Of a stretch of DNA of 64,000 nucleotides, positions 20,493-31,969 are shown piece by piece. Both the position numbers and the translations under genes were made by a program. Source of the DNA: Polychytrium aggregatum. Lineage: Eukaryota; Chytridiomycota; Chytridiomycetes; Polychytriales. The stretch spans positions 558,001 through 622,000 of the forward strand of contig NW_026516207.1 of the NCBI RefSeq assembly GCF_025602895.1. The letters run 5' to 3'. Position 1 is the stretch's first letter. Every line of letters begins with the position of its first letter. Below the pieces are notes generated by a model, which saw only the letters and a program-made list of their open reading frames with translations, was not told the DNA's origin and did not search any database.

Positions 20493-22232
20493 CTAGTATT
20501 CGGGCGAAACCGACTGCATGCGGGTCACCTCGGGTTCTGAGAACTTGACTCCTCGCCTGGAGGCCTCGTCGGATGCACTCGACGCCGGCTCGGCAGCCAA
20601 GGCGACGCCTTTCGGGCTAGCTCCTCGTTGCTGTATGAAGGCGTTCTTGGGAGTGACCGATTTCTTCACCTCTGCCCCGGTGGTGGAGGAGGTGACGATT
20701 TTGGAGCTACCCTGGTTCTCGCCCAGCCCAAGGGTGACCAGCTTTCCTGCCAGAACATCGGCATCGCTTGTTGGGCCAGAACCAGCCCCGGCTTTGCGTC
20801 CGTCTTGGGCCGGCCCAGGCTTGAGCACTGCAGGTCGATTGCGCTCCTCGGAAGCACCACTACCGGCCTCGGTCTGGACCGGGGATTTGGAGACGCCCTT
20901 TGGCTGTGGATAGTAGTCCATGTGTGGATCATCGGTCTCTCGCCAGCAAGTGATCTTAGCCCCAGCCTTCTGGAACTTTGACATCTTGAACAAGGTAGAC
21001 ACATCGCGCTCGAACGGGGACAGCTTCTTCTTGGGTACCACTTTGCGCGGCTCAATATTCTTGGTGTGCTTTCGCTTGGACTTTTCCTGGAAGTGTCAAT
21101 ATCGCACACGGCCGTCAGCACGGACCACCCCTGATATCTACCGATCTCTGAATCTAGCATGGTCAGAACCACGAGCCTCCAGCTGCAGTCACGGAATATA
21201 GCATAATTGTGATGCAGGCGATGCAGGCGATGCGGTGATGCAGGTGATGCAGGTGATGCAGGTGATGCAGGTGATGCAGGTGATGTAGGAAACATGGTGC
21301 TCTATTTGGCGGGGTATTTCGCTGCTCAGGCCTCACTTTGTCCGCCTTGGTCTTCTCGCCCTGTCGCTTTTCTTGCTCCATGACCCACTCCCGTTGGTAA
21401 ATGTCCGTCATGAGACAGGCCACAGGCGTTGACGGTCTGAAGGGAAGGACAATCGAGGGTGAGCTTTAGGAGCATACATCCGGAGGTGAGCGTTCGCCGC
21501 TACGTTGACAATCGAAACGCCTTCACAGGTATCCAGGACTGGCAAGTGGTGGGAGGATAACGAAAGCCAGACTGATTCTGTCTCAAGCCAGGCAAGTTTC
21601 GTTCGTCAACGAGTACCCGCAGCCAGCATACCTTGTGGGCTTGCCGTATATAAAGTTGGGATTGGCATCGCTGGGAAGCGGCCCGCTTCCACGCTTCTTT
21701 CTCAGTGCTGCCGCGTAGCCGTAATTGTTCGCTACACCCACACCCAGCAGGGTGTTGCCGCTCTTGCCGTCGGCCACCAGCGAGTGGTCACCAATCTTGA
21801 CACGAACGGGATGGAGTTTTCTGTATTCACGGATGGCTGAGGGAGAAATGATGCCACGTTTGGCGGTGTTGCGGTTCATGGTGATGTAGTCCAATGACGG
21901 AATCTGGTGCTTGGATGTGGCTTTGACATGCCAGTGCTGTAGAACTATTGGGACGGGGCATCGACGTGAGACAGTGGGTCAGAGGCCCGAACCAGCCAGA
22001 GTCAGCTCACTGAACAGAGAGCCAGTATGTAAACTCGAGCTACCCGGATCGATTGAACGGCAGTACCCAGCGGGCTATGGGAAACATGCAACGAGACCGC
22101 ACCTGTGGCCGCTGTTTCATCAGGGTTCCTGTCTATGAGCTTGCCGTATACATGATCACTACCAGGAAGGTCATAGACGGTTGGCCTGGTTTTGCCAACG
22201 ACACCTTTGACGAGGAGTGGGTTGTTCGACAT
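20493..22232 (-). CDS. CFAP77: Cilia- and flagella-associated protein 77
   Basis: Axonemal doublet-microtubule protein. Four exons: 22232-22103, 21944-21632, 21436-21337 and 21086-20493, in phase, giving about 378 residues. Segment-by-segment agreement with animal CFAP77: NPLLVKGVVGKTR with LPGSDHVYG, then DYITMNRNTAKRGIISPSA, then YGKPTRPSTPV with IYQREWVMEQE, then LFKMSKFQKAGAKITCW. The RPSTP block is created by the splice at 21632/21436, which supports the model. The Ser/Ala-rich C-terminal tail after about residue 240 is not conserved. Intron 3 contains a GATGCAGGT minisatellite. Its presence implies a flagellated stage. Confidence 0.88.
21211..21293. repeat. 9-nt minisatellite (GATGCAGGT)n in a CFAP77 intron
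   Basis: About eight imperfect 9-nt units in tandem inside the intron between exons 3 and 4 of CFAP77. Confidence 0.85.
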
Positions 22233-22758
22233 CCTCAGCAGTACTTGGCAGAGGGAGGCGCCTGATTTCCGGGGGGGGGTACAGCTGTTGCGAGAGTTGT
22301 TGGGCGTTCTGTCCCAGCCGCTTTGCAAGACAGTTTGTGGAGAGGTGTTCTATTCGTTGATGAAGCAAGAAGGCAGTCTTCGAGGGCAACTGGATGGAAG
22401 GGCCCTGAACAAGTCTCGGTATTGGACCTCGAGAGCTCAGCAAGCGATGGAGGTAGCGGTCGTTTATAGGACTCGGAGAAAAAAAAAAGTCAAGAGAGAG
22501 GGCAGCGCTGTGGCTGCCGCAGGGACAGGCCGGGCAGCGGCTGACGTCGTTGAGCCCAATCACGGCCGGGCTGTTTGAGCACTTGGACGACATTGTTCGG
22601 CATGAAACGCTGGCTGGGCGATTTCCCAGCCCCAGCGAGCAGGCCGGAGTGTGGGCGCAAGCGCGACGACAGGCCAAGACCCGCCCCCTGGCCATCCAGC
22701 CCATCTTGGTTCTCCCCAGCATCGCTCCGCCCCTGCATCTGCACCCAGCCTGCCCACA
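22233..22758. promoter_or_regulatory. Divergent promoter region, CFAP77 / DGAT2-family gene
   Basis: 526 nt between divergent start codons. No further gene seen. A short A-run and a G-run (about 22270 and 22480) are the only obvious features. Confidence 0.45.
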
Positions 22759-24643
22759 ATGTCCGATGCCGCCGATAAAGTCCCAGGCTCGGCCAACCAT
22801 GAGAAGGCCCAGCCCGTCTCCGGATGGGACAATCTGTACCAGCATCTCGCTGTGCTGCTGTGGTGCACCACCATGGAAATCGACCTCATCATCCACATTG
22901 TGTTCTTCTACTTTATCCGCTGGTGAGGACCAAGACAGCCCCGATGCAGTTGCCGACTTCCACGGAAGGCTTGTATAATGCTTACAGAGCGTCCTGCTCG
23001 CAACTCTTGACGCACGCCTGCAGGCTGTGGCCCTTTGCCGTCATCTACTGGACATGGGCATTCCTGATCGACAGCGAGACACCCTACCGAGGCGGTACTG
23101 ATGCCCTGCGGTTCATCCGCGACTGGTCTTTCTGGCGACATTTCAAGGCGTACTTTGACGCCGAGCTGATCAAGACCTGCGACCTCGACCCCTCCCAGAA
23201 CTATATTTTTGGGTAGGCGCGGACGAGCTGTGTGCGGGCCAGTGTTGCATATTGGGATGGCGCTGCCGGACGACCTGCAAATGCCAGCCAGCAGGAAGCG
23301 GGGCAATGAGGGCAGCAGTTGCAGCGGACAGCTGCGGCCCCCGGGCATGCCGTGCTGCCGCCAGTCCAACGCTCTAATTTCCTTGCCGTGGTCGCTGCGA
23401 ATAGGTACCATCCTCATGGTGAGCCGGCCCTCGTTTTGCAGCGCTGAGAGCATGAGGGTTGTTGTGGCCGTGGCAAGTTGCTGACCCGATATCTGTTCGA
23501 CAGGAATTTACTGCTTCGGCATCTGGTATGTCAGGAGCATGTCAGCACCAGCGCTGGTGTCTGAATTGTCTGGCTGTTCAGGATATGTGCGATCTGAACA
23601 AGCAGGGCCTGACAAGATCATCGGGAACTGGCCGCTCGATCGCAGAGCCATCTCGGACGATACTCTGAGTGCCCCGCTGACTTGTTGCTTCCCGACCGCC
23701 GTCCTTGAACTCACAGGCCAAGCTTCTTGACCGACCTCAACAACTTCTCGGGCCTGTTTCCCGGCATCCGCCTGCGCGGAACCACTCTGGACATGAACTG
23801 GAGGATCCCGCTCTGGCGCGAGTTGCATATGTCTTATGGGCTAATCTCGGTTTCCGCCCGATCCATCAAATACGCCTTGACCCGCATGGGCCCAGGATCG
23901 AGCGTCATGATTGTCATTGGCGGAGCCGACGAAGCGTAAGTTGGTCCCAGAGACATGCTGCGGGGTTGGGAGTGACGCAGCGGCGCCTGTTCTGGTTGGA
24001 TCGCCGTGATCTCTGAGCAACCAGTCGCAGACAGCCGATCTACAAGAGTAACAGCTTGCTTTTGCCTCCTGGCTAGCTTGCAAGCCTATCCCGGCACAAA
24101 CGACCTCGTACTCGACAAGCGCAAGGGCTTTGCCAAAATCGCCATCCAAACCGGTGCCCACCTGGTGCCGACCTTCACTTTTGGCGAGAACGATCTGTTC
24201 TACCAGGTCACGGCCGAGAGCAATCCCAAGCTACGAGGGTACCAGAACCAGTTCATGAAAGCCCTGGGATTCTCGCTGCCGATCGTGACCAACCGACCGT
24301 TCTTTTTCTTTCCGAATCGCCGCAAGCTGGTATCTGTTGGTACGAGCTTCAGTGCGCGAGAGGGAGGCATCAAGGGCTCAGGGCAGCGAATGCCGGTGGC
24401 AATGGAGATGGCAATGGCAATGGCAATGGCAATGGCAATGGCAATGGCAGTGGCATACCTTGCTGACCTTTCTGTCTTCATCCAGTGGGTGCCCCGATCG
24501 AGGTCGAGAAGCAGGAGAATCCCTCCCGCGAGTACATTGCCCAAGTGCATGGAAAGTACCTTGAGGGCCTCCAGCGCCTCTACGACGAGTTCAAGGATCA
24601 GTTCGCTGCAGACCGCACTCGCGATCTGCGCATCGTGGCCTGA
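22759..24643 (+). CDS. DGA1: Diacylglycerol O-acyltransferase, DGAT2/MGAT family
   Basis: ER membrane acyltransferase that makes triacylglycerol from diacylglycerol and acyl-CoA. Seven exons in phase: 22759-22922, 23024-23212, 23405-23418, 23504-23525, 23717-23935, 24077-24339 and 24486-24643, giving 342 residues. Hydrophobic segments near residues 30-75 (IDLIIHIVFFYFI, then WPFAVIYWTWAFLI) anchor it. The catalytic HPHG is at about 120-123 in NYIFGYHPHGIYCFGIW and is assembled from two micro-exons of 14 and 22 nt. Further family blocks are MIVIGGADEAL, RKGFAKIAIQTGAHLVP and GAPIEVEK near the C terminus. The DGAT2 proper and mono- or wax-ester acyltransferase subclasses cannot be separated by motif alone. 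Confidence 0.9.
24403..24453. repeat. Hexamer microsatellite (ATGGCA)n in the last DGAT2 intron
   Basis: About eight tandem copies of a 6-nt unit, wholly within the final intron. Confidence 0.9.
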
Positions 24644-25159
24644 GTCCGAGCCCGGATGGATGCGGTCTCCCTCCCAGAGACCCGACGAGTCCCTGTGCAT
24701 TCTCAACACGAACGTCTCTGTGCATCCTATGTGCATACCCGGTGCATTTTTCTGTCCGCTGCCCATCGCCAGGCACCGTCTGTGCATCCCTCCCCCTCCA
24801 TCATGAACCCATCCATGCATCCGGCCCCACAGCGGCTGCGCCAAGGCACATTCCATCTCCCCCGCCTGCGAGCCGCCCCAAACGTCTGCGCGCGTGTGTG
24901 TGTGTGCCGCCAGCGAGGCGCGTCGCTCTCGCCGAGCCCTCGCGGCGCTCTCGCAGCGTTCTCGGCGGCTCGCTGGCGTTTGGGGCACGCTTACGTCAGC
25001 GGCTCCTTCCAAAAAAAATTTGCGCCGAGGGTGCTCTGCGTCGCCATCAAAACCTGCGCGGCGGCCTGTGCAGACGACCTTGGCCGTGTTCAGCTCGCCG
25101 CCTCCTCATCGGGCCTCTCTGCTCTCGTTTTTGATTCATTTGTCGACCCATATTCGCAC
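24644..25159. other. Intergenic region and promoter of PDHB
   Basis: About 515 nt between tandem genes. It contains GTGTGTG and an AAAAAAAATTT run near 25013-25022, but no gene was recognised. Confidence 0.5.
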
Positions 25160-27567
25160 ATGTCTGCATTCGCCAAGACTTCACTAGCAAGAGCCGTGCC
25201 CATGGCTTCCCGCCTGGCCTCGCGCCGTCTGCTGTCGTCGGCCACCACCCCTGCCACGGTGAGTTGCACTGGTCTCCTGTTGTCCCCGATGCCGGATGGG
25301 CAGGCATGATGAGTGAATGAATGGACCACAGGACAACCAGCGCCGGATGCGTCCTACGTGGGGCTGCTGCTATCCAGAAACAACCATGTTGGATCCATCA
25401 GCTCGGCAGCACATATCTGCCTGACGCCGGCCCGGGTCCTGAGAGGCGGCGCTGCCGTCTATTGTTCGGCACACTCAACAGCCAGCCCGCTGCGTCCGAC
25501 TGGATGGAGCTACGAACCTGGACGAAACGCTGCCAAAGTTGCAGAGGAGATTTGATGGGATATCCAAGTGGCGGAACTGCTGTTGGATGGACGCCTGGAA
25601 CAGATGAGACTTGGATCGGTCCGCCACACCCATCTGGTGGACAAACGGCCCACAGGATCTGTCAACCACGCGCAGCCGAGGAGACGCTTGGCGGCACCTG
25701 CTGGTGCGGCGGCTGGCCTCAATCCATGACAGTTGCAGCGACTCGGAACTGACCACCACCCTCTGTCCAACGCAGCTGACCGTCCGTGAGGCCTTGAACC
25801 AGGCCATGGAGGAGGAGATGATCCGCGACCCCGCCGTCTTCCTGCTTGGTGAAGAAGTCGCCCAGTACAACGGCGCTTACAAGGTCGGTGTGGGCGCCTC
25901 GCATCACTGGATCCACAACTAAGGCACAACGGAGACACTTGGCCGTCGCAGCGATATCCAAGATGCCAACAGACCCGCTTCTCTCACCGCAGGTTTCGAA
26001 AGGCCTCTTGGAGAAGTTTGGCGAGAAGCGAGTCATCGACACCCCCATCACCGAGATGGGCTTTGCCGGCATTGCCGTCGGCGCTGCCCTGGCCGGTCTC
26101 AAGCCTGTTTGCGAGTTCATGACCTGGAACTTTTCCATGCAGGTACCATGTTCGATCGACCCTGCAGCACACCCCGCAGGATCCGTCTGGTGCCGTGTAA
26201 AAGTCGGTCAAAGCATTCCTGCTCCGGTTTGCTGACATTTTGGAGGTCGCTCGCTGCCCCTCCCCCTAGGCCATCGACCAAATCGTCAACTCGGCCGCCA
26301 AGACTCGTTACATGTCCGGTGGCGATGTTACCTGCCCGATCGTCTTCCGTGGTCCCAACGGTGCCGCCGCTGGTGTCGCCGCCCAGCACTCCCAGTGCTT
26401 TGCTGCCTGGTACGGCTCCGTCCCCGGTCTCAAGGTCGTTTCTCCCTGGAGCGCCGAGGACGCCAAGGGTCTTCTCAAGGCCGCCATCCGCGACCCCAAC
26501 CCCGTCTGCGTGCTCGAGAACGAAATCATGTACGGCCAAAGCTTCGAGGTGACCCCCGAGGTCCTGAGCAACGAGTTCGTCCTCCCCATTGGCAAGGCCA
26601 AGATCGAGCTTGAAGGTAAGGGTGTTTGGCTGCTCGACCCGGCTTCTCCGCCGGCACAAGTGAATGGAAAGCCAATGTGCGCCGGCGAATCCATCCGGTG
26701 GATCCGCATCGCGACCCGCTGGCGAATCCGTCTGGCGAATCCGTCTAGCGAATCCGTCTGGCGAATCCGTCTAGCGAATCCGTCTAGCGAATCCGTCTGG
26801 CGCCCAGCTTCAGCTCCGCGATTTTTTGGACACTGCAGCTGGTTTATGGGGCGAACGTGGAGATTGCGGCGTTCTCTATCCCAGCGATCCCGCATCGGTC
26901 TCTCGAGGGGTGTGAATGACGCATACACGCACATCACTATCTGCGCATCTTGTCTGGATCCCGCGCACCTGACACTGTGCCCACCAAACTCGCTGTCTGT
27001 AAGGCTCCGATGTCACCATTGTCGCCCACTCCCGAGCCGTTGGCCAGAGTCTGGAGGCCGCTGCCGAGCTCGCCAAGGAGGGTATCAAGGCCGAGGTCAT
27101 CAACCTCCGCTCGATCCGACCTCTTGATATCGATACCATCGTCAAGTCTGTCAAGAAGACCAACCGCATCGTCACGGTCGAGGGCGGATGGCCCATGTTC
27201 GGCGTGGGATCGGAGATTGCCGCCCAGATCATGGAGAGTAAGTGAATCTCGCAAGCAGAGGACCGTGGATGGCGAAGGAGAGGCTGTGTTCTGGCGACTG
27301 GGCTCTGGCGACTGGGCACACCCGCGGGGATACGAGACAGCTTGTACTGCACTGTCGCCTGCGCCGCTTCCATCCAGGCACGTAATTCACACTCGTTCCC
27401 CGGCCGCTCTTCCTCTAGGCGAAGCCTTCGATCACCTTGACGCCCCTCTCCTCCGTGTCACTGGTGCCGACATTCCTATGCCCTACGCCAAGAACCTCGA
27501 GGAGCTCTCGCTGCCCCGTGTTGGCGGCATTGCCGACACCGTCCGCCGCTCGCTCTACCGCAAGTAA
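25160..27567 (+). CDS. PDB1: Pyruvate dehydrogenase E1 component subunit beta, mitochondrial
   Basis: Beta subunit of the E1 thiamine-diphosphate enzyme that feeds pyruvate into acetyl-CoA. Six exons in phase: 25160-25258, 25776-25883, 25993-26142, 26270-26615, 27004-27237 and 27419-27567, giving 361 residues, normal for the family. Exon 1 is a mitochondrial presequence rich in Arg, Ser and Ala ([17 protein letters not shown]). The core reads [71 protein letters not shown] and [16 protein letters not shown]; the C-terminal domain ends [14 protein letters not shown]. Introns 1 and 4 are long (about 520 and 390 nt), and intron 4 holds a tandem repeat. Confidence 0.96.
26705..26805. repeat. 13-nt tandem repeat (GCGAATCCGTCTA/G)n in PDHB intron 4
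   Basis: Six or seven copies of a 13-nt unit in tandem, varying at one position (A or G), inside a PDHB intron. Confidence 0.85.
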
Positions 27568-27999
27568 ATCCTCAGCCCTCATTAGAATCGAGCGGGGAGG
27601 GTCTTTTTGGCCCGCCTGGGACACTGGCCGAGATATCATGAATACAGCATCTGCTCACTTGACATGGTCCCATGTGCGCTTTTTGGCCCTGGTCGTGCCT
27701 GGCGGTGTACTCTCGCCGCTCGAGGTCTTTCCCGCCAAGGGAGTCGACCCCGCCTCTCCATGGCGGGGCGCCCAAGGTTTCTCACGGCTGGCCGAGGCAG
27801 TTTGATTGCTGCTCGATCCAGCCAGGGGCGCTCTCCGGTGCATCGTGGTAGCTGAAGGATATCCAGTCCGCCTCGAGCACGCATTCGGCTGCCATCCTCT
27901 CCCGCCGAGTCCCTTGCCGAAAGCCGCATCTATCCGACCTATCGCCCGTTGTCGACCCAGTGCCCCCTGTCTTTTGCTCGCTGTCCAGCCGCCCCCACC
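27568..27999. other. Intergenic region between PDHB and the tetraspan gene
   Basis: 432 nt between tandem genes with no recognisable gene; 3' UTR of PDHB plus promoter of the next gene. Confidence 0.5.
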
Positions 28000-28971
28000 A
28001 TGTCCAAGTACTCGACGCGCCATCCATGCTGTTGGGGATTCTCAATCATCTTGGTGGTCTTTGCCTTTATCCTTCAGGTCCTGTGCATGTTTGGCGGAGG
28101 ACTCTACATCCCCCCATTCCAGGCCATCGCCTGGGTCACGACATCGTCTTCCAGCATCGGCGTCTATGGCGGATGCCCCAGCAGCGGCGCAACCCCGTCC
28201 CAGGCCGGCCCAGCCAACGGGCCATACGAATGGCAGTTCGTCCCCGTGAACTTTCCGCAGCAACCTCTTCCCGAGCCCCTGGGCGGTGGATTCTTCACAC
28301 TGAACCCGCAATGGACCGTTCTGCAAACCCGATGCATCGATGTGGCCCAGATCCTCTACATCACCCGCGGGAACATTGATGACAGCCAGGCCTTCTTTGC
28401 CCGTGCCGGCATTTCTGGAACGCGTGGGTATTCGACGACTTGCATGCTCTCTTCTCAGCTGTGGGCTGGGTCCACGAGTGAAATCGCCAACTGGTTGCTG
28501 GTTGCTGGTTGCTGGTTGCTGGCCTATTTGTGCGCCTGCTCGTTCTGACCCAATATCCTCTGGCCCATCCGTCTGCGTGTTCGCCCGACTGTGCTCGCAA
28601 CTCGCCAACCACGATTCAACACCCCTTGGCATCCGCAAGTCACTGCCCGTGATCATATCATTCTCTCGTCGCTCAATATCGCGGTCTTCTTCATGTTTGT
28701 CATCACTTTTTTCCAGGGCGGGCCGTCTCGCAATATGTGGATATGGATCACGCTCCTCGCGACTATTGCGACTTTTATCGTGTCGTATCTCGCCTTTGGT
28801 GCCGATGTCTCCGACTTGGCTCTTGCAGGCGATAGCAGCGCTACCTTTGGCTACGCCTTCTGGTTGACGCTGCTGGAGCTGCTGCTGCTGCTCATTGCGG
28901 CACTCTCGGCCTGCTGGGGCGGCAGGAAGCGGTTGGGTGCCTCGCTTGGTCTCCCGGGCCCATATATATGA
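28000..28971 (+). CDS. Four-pass membrane protein, SUR7/PalI-like topology
   Basis: Two exons, 28000-28423 and 28640-28971, joined in phase 1 (251 residues). Hydrophobic segments: TM1 near residues 14-37 (FSIILVVFAFILQVLCMFGG); an extracytoplasmic loop of about 110 residues with Cys at about 58 and 112; then TM2 (NIAVFFMFVITFF), TM3 (WIWITLLATIATFIVSYLAF) and TM4 (FWLTLLELLLLLIAALSACW). This layout (one TM, a large loop, three TMs) is typical of fungal SUR7/PalI and claudin-like proteins of the plasma membrane. I do not recognise a diagnostic motif, so the family is inferred from topology only. The acceptor of the single intron is the least certain point. Confidence 0.6.
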
Positions 28972-30709
28972 GGGGCGCTGTCAGGCCTGCCCGGAAGTGC
29001 AATTCTGATTCTTCTGGCACGACGATCAAGGCAAACGGCGCTGCGTAAAGTGAAACCAGCACCTTGGTTCTGAGGATGATGCTGGTTATCCTGAATACAG
29101 ACATTGATATCAATGCAGCAGGCAATGCAGCTACATTGCGCAAGTCACCGTTGCTCACGAATCAGAGACTGTGCGCTGGTCGGGGTTTCGGAGGCTAGAA
29201 ATATCTCTTTTCTCTGGTCGCTGAATGCATATCGAGCTCATTGAACAAACATTTCCAGCAGCATCGATTCTCGGGTCGCTGCAGAGGCCAAATTCGTCCC
29301 TCCATCTGTTCTTGGCGTCTTGATCTGTGCGGGACGACAATCGAGTGAGTACGACGCACATGGCAGCAGATCCATCCGACATCCCGCCTCATAACAAGAT
29401 GCAGCCGCGGTTCCGGTCAGTCTAAAGAGTGCTATCTTTGCGCAGCCCAGAGAGAGTGATGCGAACGAATGCATGTTGCAGACGAGCTTGTCGAGTCCAG
29501 CCCGGGCCGGTGATCTGGAGGCCATTTCTCTCATGCTGTCCGCCCGACTCCTCGCCGCCCAGACACATTATCGGTTCTGGGTGGCAGTAATATTGAGCAT
29601 GTCCAGCTTCGCTGGGCTGATCTTGCTCCTGTAATCCGCCCTCCGGTGCAGCAGAGGCTGTCTGTTGCACCGATGCATCGACGAACACTCCGAGTCGACG
29701 GGGCTCAGCGAAGAGCACGCCTGGTCTGCCTGAGCAGCTGGGGCCGCATCAGGAAGAACCAAAGTAGAATCAAGCATCGCAGAGCCCGCGGTGCCCAGAA
29801 GAGTCTGAGTGACGGCAGTCCCAGCAGATCTTCATTCTATGTAAATGTGGTGTCTGCCTTTTCTCGGACCCGGCACTCAGTCGTCCCGAGACTGATTGAA
29901 TCTGTCGACACTGGATTGATCTTCGTTTGGCCTTACAGAGACATGCTATGACTGAGCGCATGTCTCTAAAAATTCAAACGGTGTATCGAGGGTATGGCCT
30001 CCAGCAATCTCGGCACCGAGATCAGCCCGTGCGGGCTGTCTGGGCTCGCAGACTCGTTGCACTGCGAGCGTATCGCCGCTCTCTCTCAGGCTGCGATCAA
30101 ACCTTTTACTAACAAGTCATCCTCCAGGAGCTCACGGCCGTCAGCCAGAGCGCAGAGGGGAACATACCTGCAAGTGCACTGGGGGTTATGGACAGGCAAC
30201 AAGAAGCAGCAGGGCGATCTGGTGCTCGGCGGCCATTCTTTTCGGGGGTGGCAAGGATCGCTGGGGCTGGGGCTGGGGCTGGGGCTGGGGCTGGGGCTGG
30301 GGCTGGGGCTGTCACGGAAGCCTGATGGAGGCGGAACGATGGCGGAGTGGTTGCGTATCTGGGAGAGCGAGGGTTCCCAGGGAAGCTGGGATGATCGTCG
30401 GACCAGAGATAAGGATCGCAGGATGAGGCCTGATGATCTGTTGGCCGCCTTGGCGGGCAGTCCATGCACTCCAGTGGGTTTGGAGACCAAACCCTGAATA
30501 CATCCGTGCATGAACAACAATGGCACAAGAAGCATATACAGCAGCGTTCGCAAGCACATTGTATTTGTATCGTGGGGTGACCGGTTCTGGAGTCTCTGGC
30601 TATGTTTTAATGGGTATTTGCTCGGGGCGTGGTGTGTATCAGGGATTTGTTGCTGTGCCGAGTGGAAGGTGACTAAATCGCAACCGCTTTGCCCCCTCCT
30701 CCTCAGCGC
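28972..30709. other. 1.7-kb gene-poor region
   Basis: Convergent 3' ends flank about 1.7 kb with no supportable gene. Frames present are short and motif-free. It includes a GGGGCT array at 30258-30311. A stretch at 30340-30365 looks a little like a tRNA 5' half but does not fold into one. Confidence 0.5.
30258..30311. repeat. Hexamer array (GGGGCT)n, G-quadruplex prone
   Basis: Nine tandem GGGGCT units on the plus strand. Runs of four G spaced by two bases can form G-quadruplexes. Confidence 0.92.
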
Positions 30710-31969
30710 TCAGAACTTGCACTCGCTCTTCAGGAACTGAGCAATGTCTTGGATCTCTTCATCGCATGTCGAGTGACCCATGCCTAGATAGAGTTTGAAG
30801 TCAATCTTGAGGCCCAGGCTTCTGAGGGCCGCAGCCGATATCTTGGCCTGGTTGAGGGAAATGATGTCGTCGGCGTCACCATGGCCCAGCAGGAAGGGCG
30901 TTTCCTTGTTGGTGTCCTTATGAGACTGGAGAAATTGACGTCGACGAAACAGCCGATCGGGTTGGGTGAGCCACAGAGGTCGAGGCTGGATGCTTTGCAG
31001 CTGATCGAGCGAGCGGCTACACCAGTGGCGATAGCAACGACAGTGACCGAGACACATCCCATTGCCCCTCACCTCCAGGATCTGCTTCGAGAGCGGCAGG
31101 TATCCGCTGAGGGCAATCACACCCGCAAACTTCTTGTCGGTGGTGAGGGCCGTGTACAGACTCATGGCCGATCCCTGGGAGAACCCGCCGAGGACGATGC
31201 GCGAGGCTGGGATGCCGCTGTCGATTTCGTCCTGGATCAGCTGGCGAACTGGGTCGGTTGAGTCACAAAGAGCAGAGGTGTAAGAGTGTGAGAGAGGCAT
31301 ATAATGCGAGAGAGAGCAGCAATCGGGTCGGGATGCTCTACATACTTGCAGCAGCGCTCTGCTTGATGCCCGGGCCATCTTCTTTGTTGGGAACACGAAA
31401 TTTATCGTACCTGGACAGCAGCAAGAGCAAGAGCAAGAGCAGGATGAGAGACGGGCTCATTCACAGGCGAGGATCGAAGACTGCTCGGAGACTCACCATC
31501 CGCGCGTGATCATGCCCATGTTGTATGTGATCGGCCGTTTGGGGCTGCACAAGGAGAGTTCATCAAGCAGACGAAACAGGATCAGCACGGTGATGGGCAC
31601 TCCTCCCTCCTAAACACTGGCGCTATGGGGCCATGTTGCCGAGCGACTTGCAGTAGCCTTTCTTACGCATTCGGCAGGACCCATTTGACATGGGGGAATT
31701 GACGAGCCAGATCCTGGATAATAGGCTCCCTGTTGAAGCCAGAGCCAAGAGGAGAGTAAGAATCGTGACCGAAAACACCGCAGTGGAGAGTTAGGCGTTG
31801 ATCCGTTGCAGCGTCCTCGGCCCCCCGCTCGAGCATGGATCCGGCGGCAGATCTGCCCAGGTGCTTACCAGCCGCATCCGCTGTCGCCGAGGCCGTGCAG
31901 GAAGACGACCGTGGCCGAGTGGTTGGCGACGGCTGGGACGATGACACTCGTGAGAGGGGCGACGGGCAT
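30710..31969 (-). CDS. APT1: Acyl-protein thioesterase 1 (alpha/beta hydrolase)
   Basis: Removes palmitate from S-acylated proteins and also has lysophospholipase activity in the family. Six exons in phase: 31969-31869, 31729-31667, 31544-31497, 31410-31346, 31248-31073 and 30925-30710, giving 222 residues, the usual length. Motifs: ATVVFLHGLGDSGCGW near the N terminus (oxyanion region), HVKWVLPNAPKRPITYNMG, RGWYDKF, the nucleophile elbow ILGGFSQGSAMS written here as RIVLGGFSQGSAMSLY (catalytic Ser), PFLLGHGDADDI (catalytic Asp region) and YLGMGHSTCDEE (catalytic His). The protein starts without a signal peptide, as expected for a cytosolic enzyme. Confidence 0.95.

Noticed and set aside
30340-30420. 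tRNA-like sequence (GGCGGAGTGGTTGCG)
   Set aside because: Resembles the 5' half of a Ser/Leu tRNA, but no acceptor or T-arm partner can be found to complete a cloverleaf.
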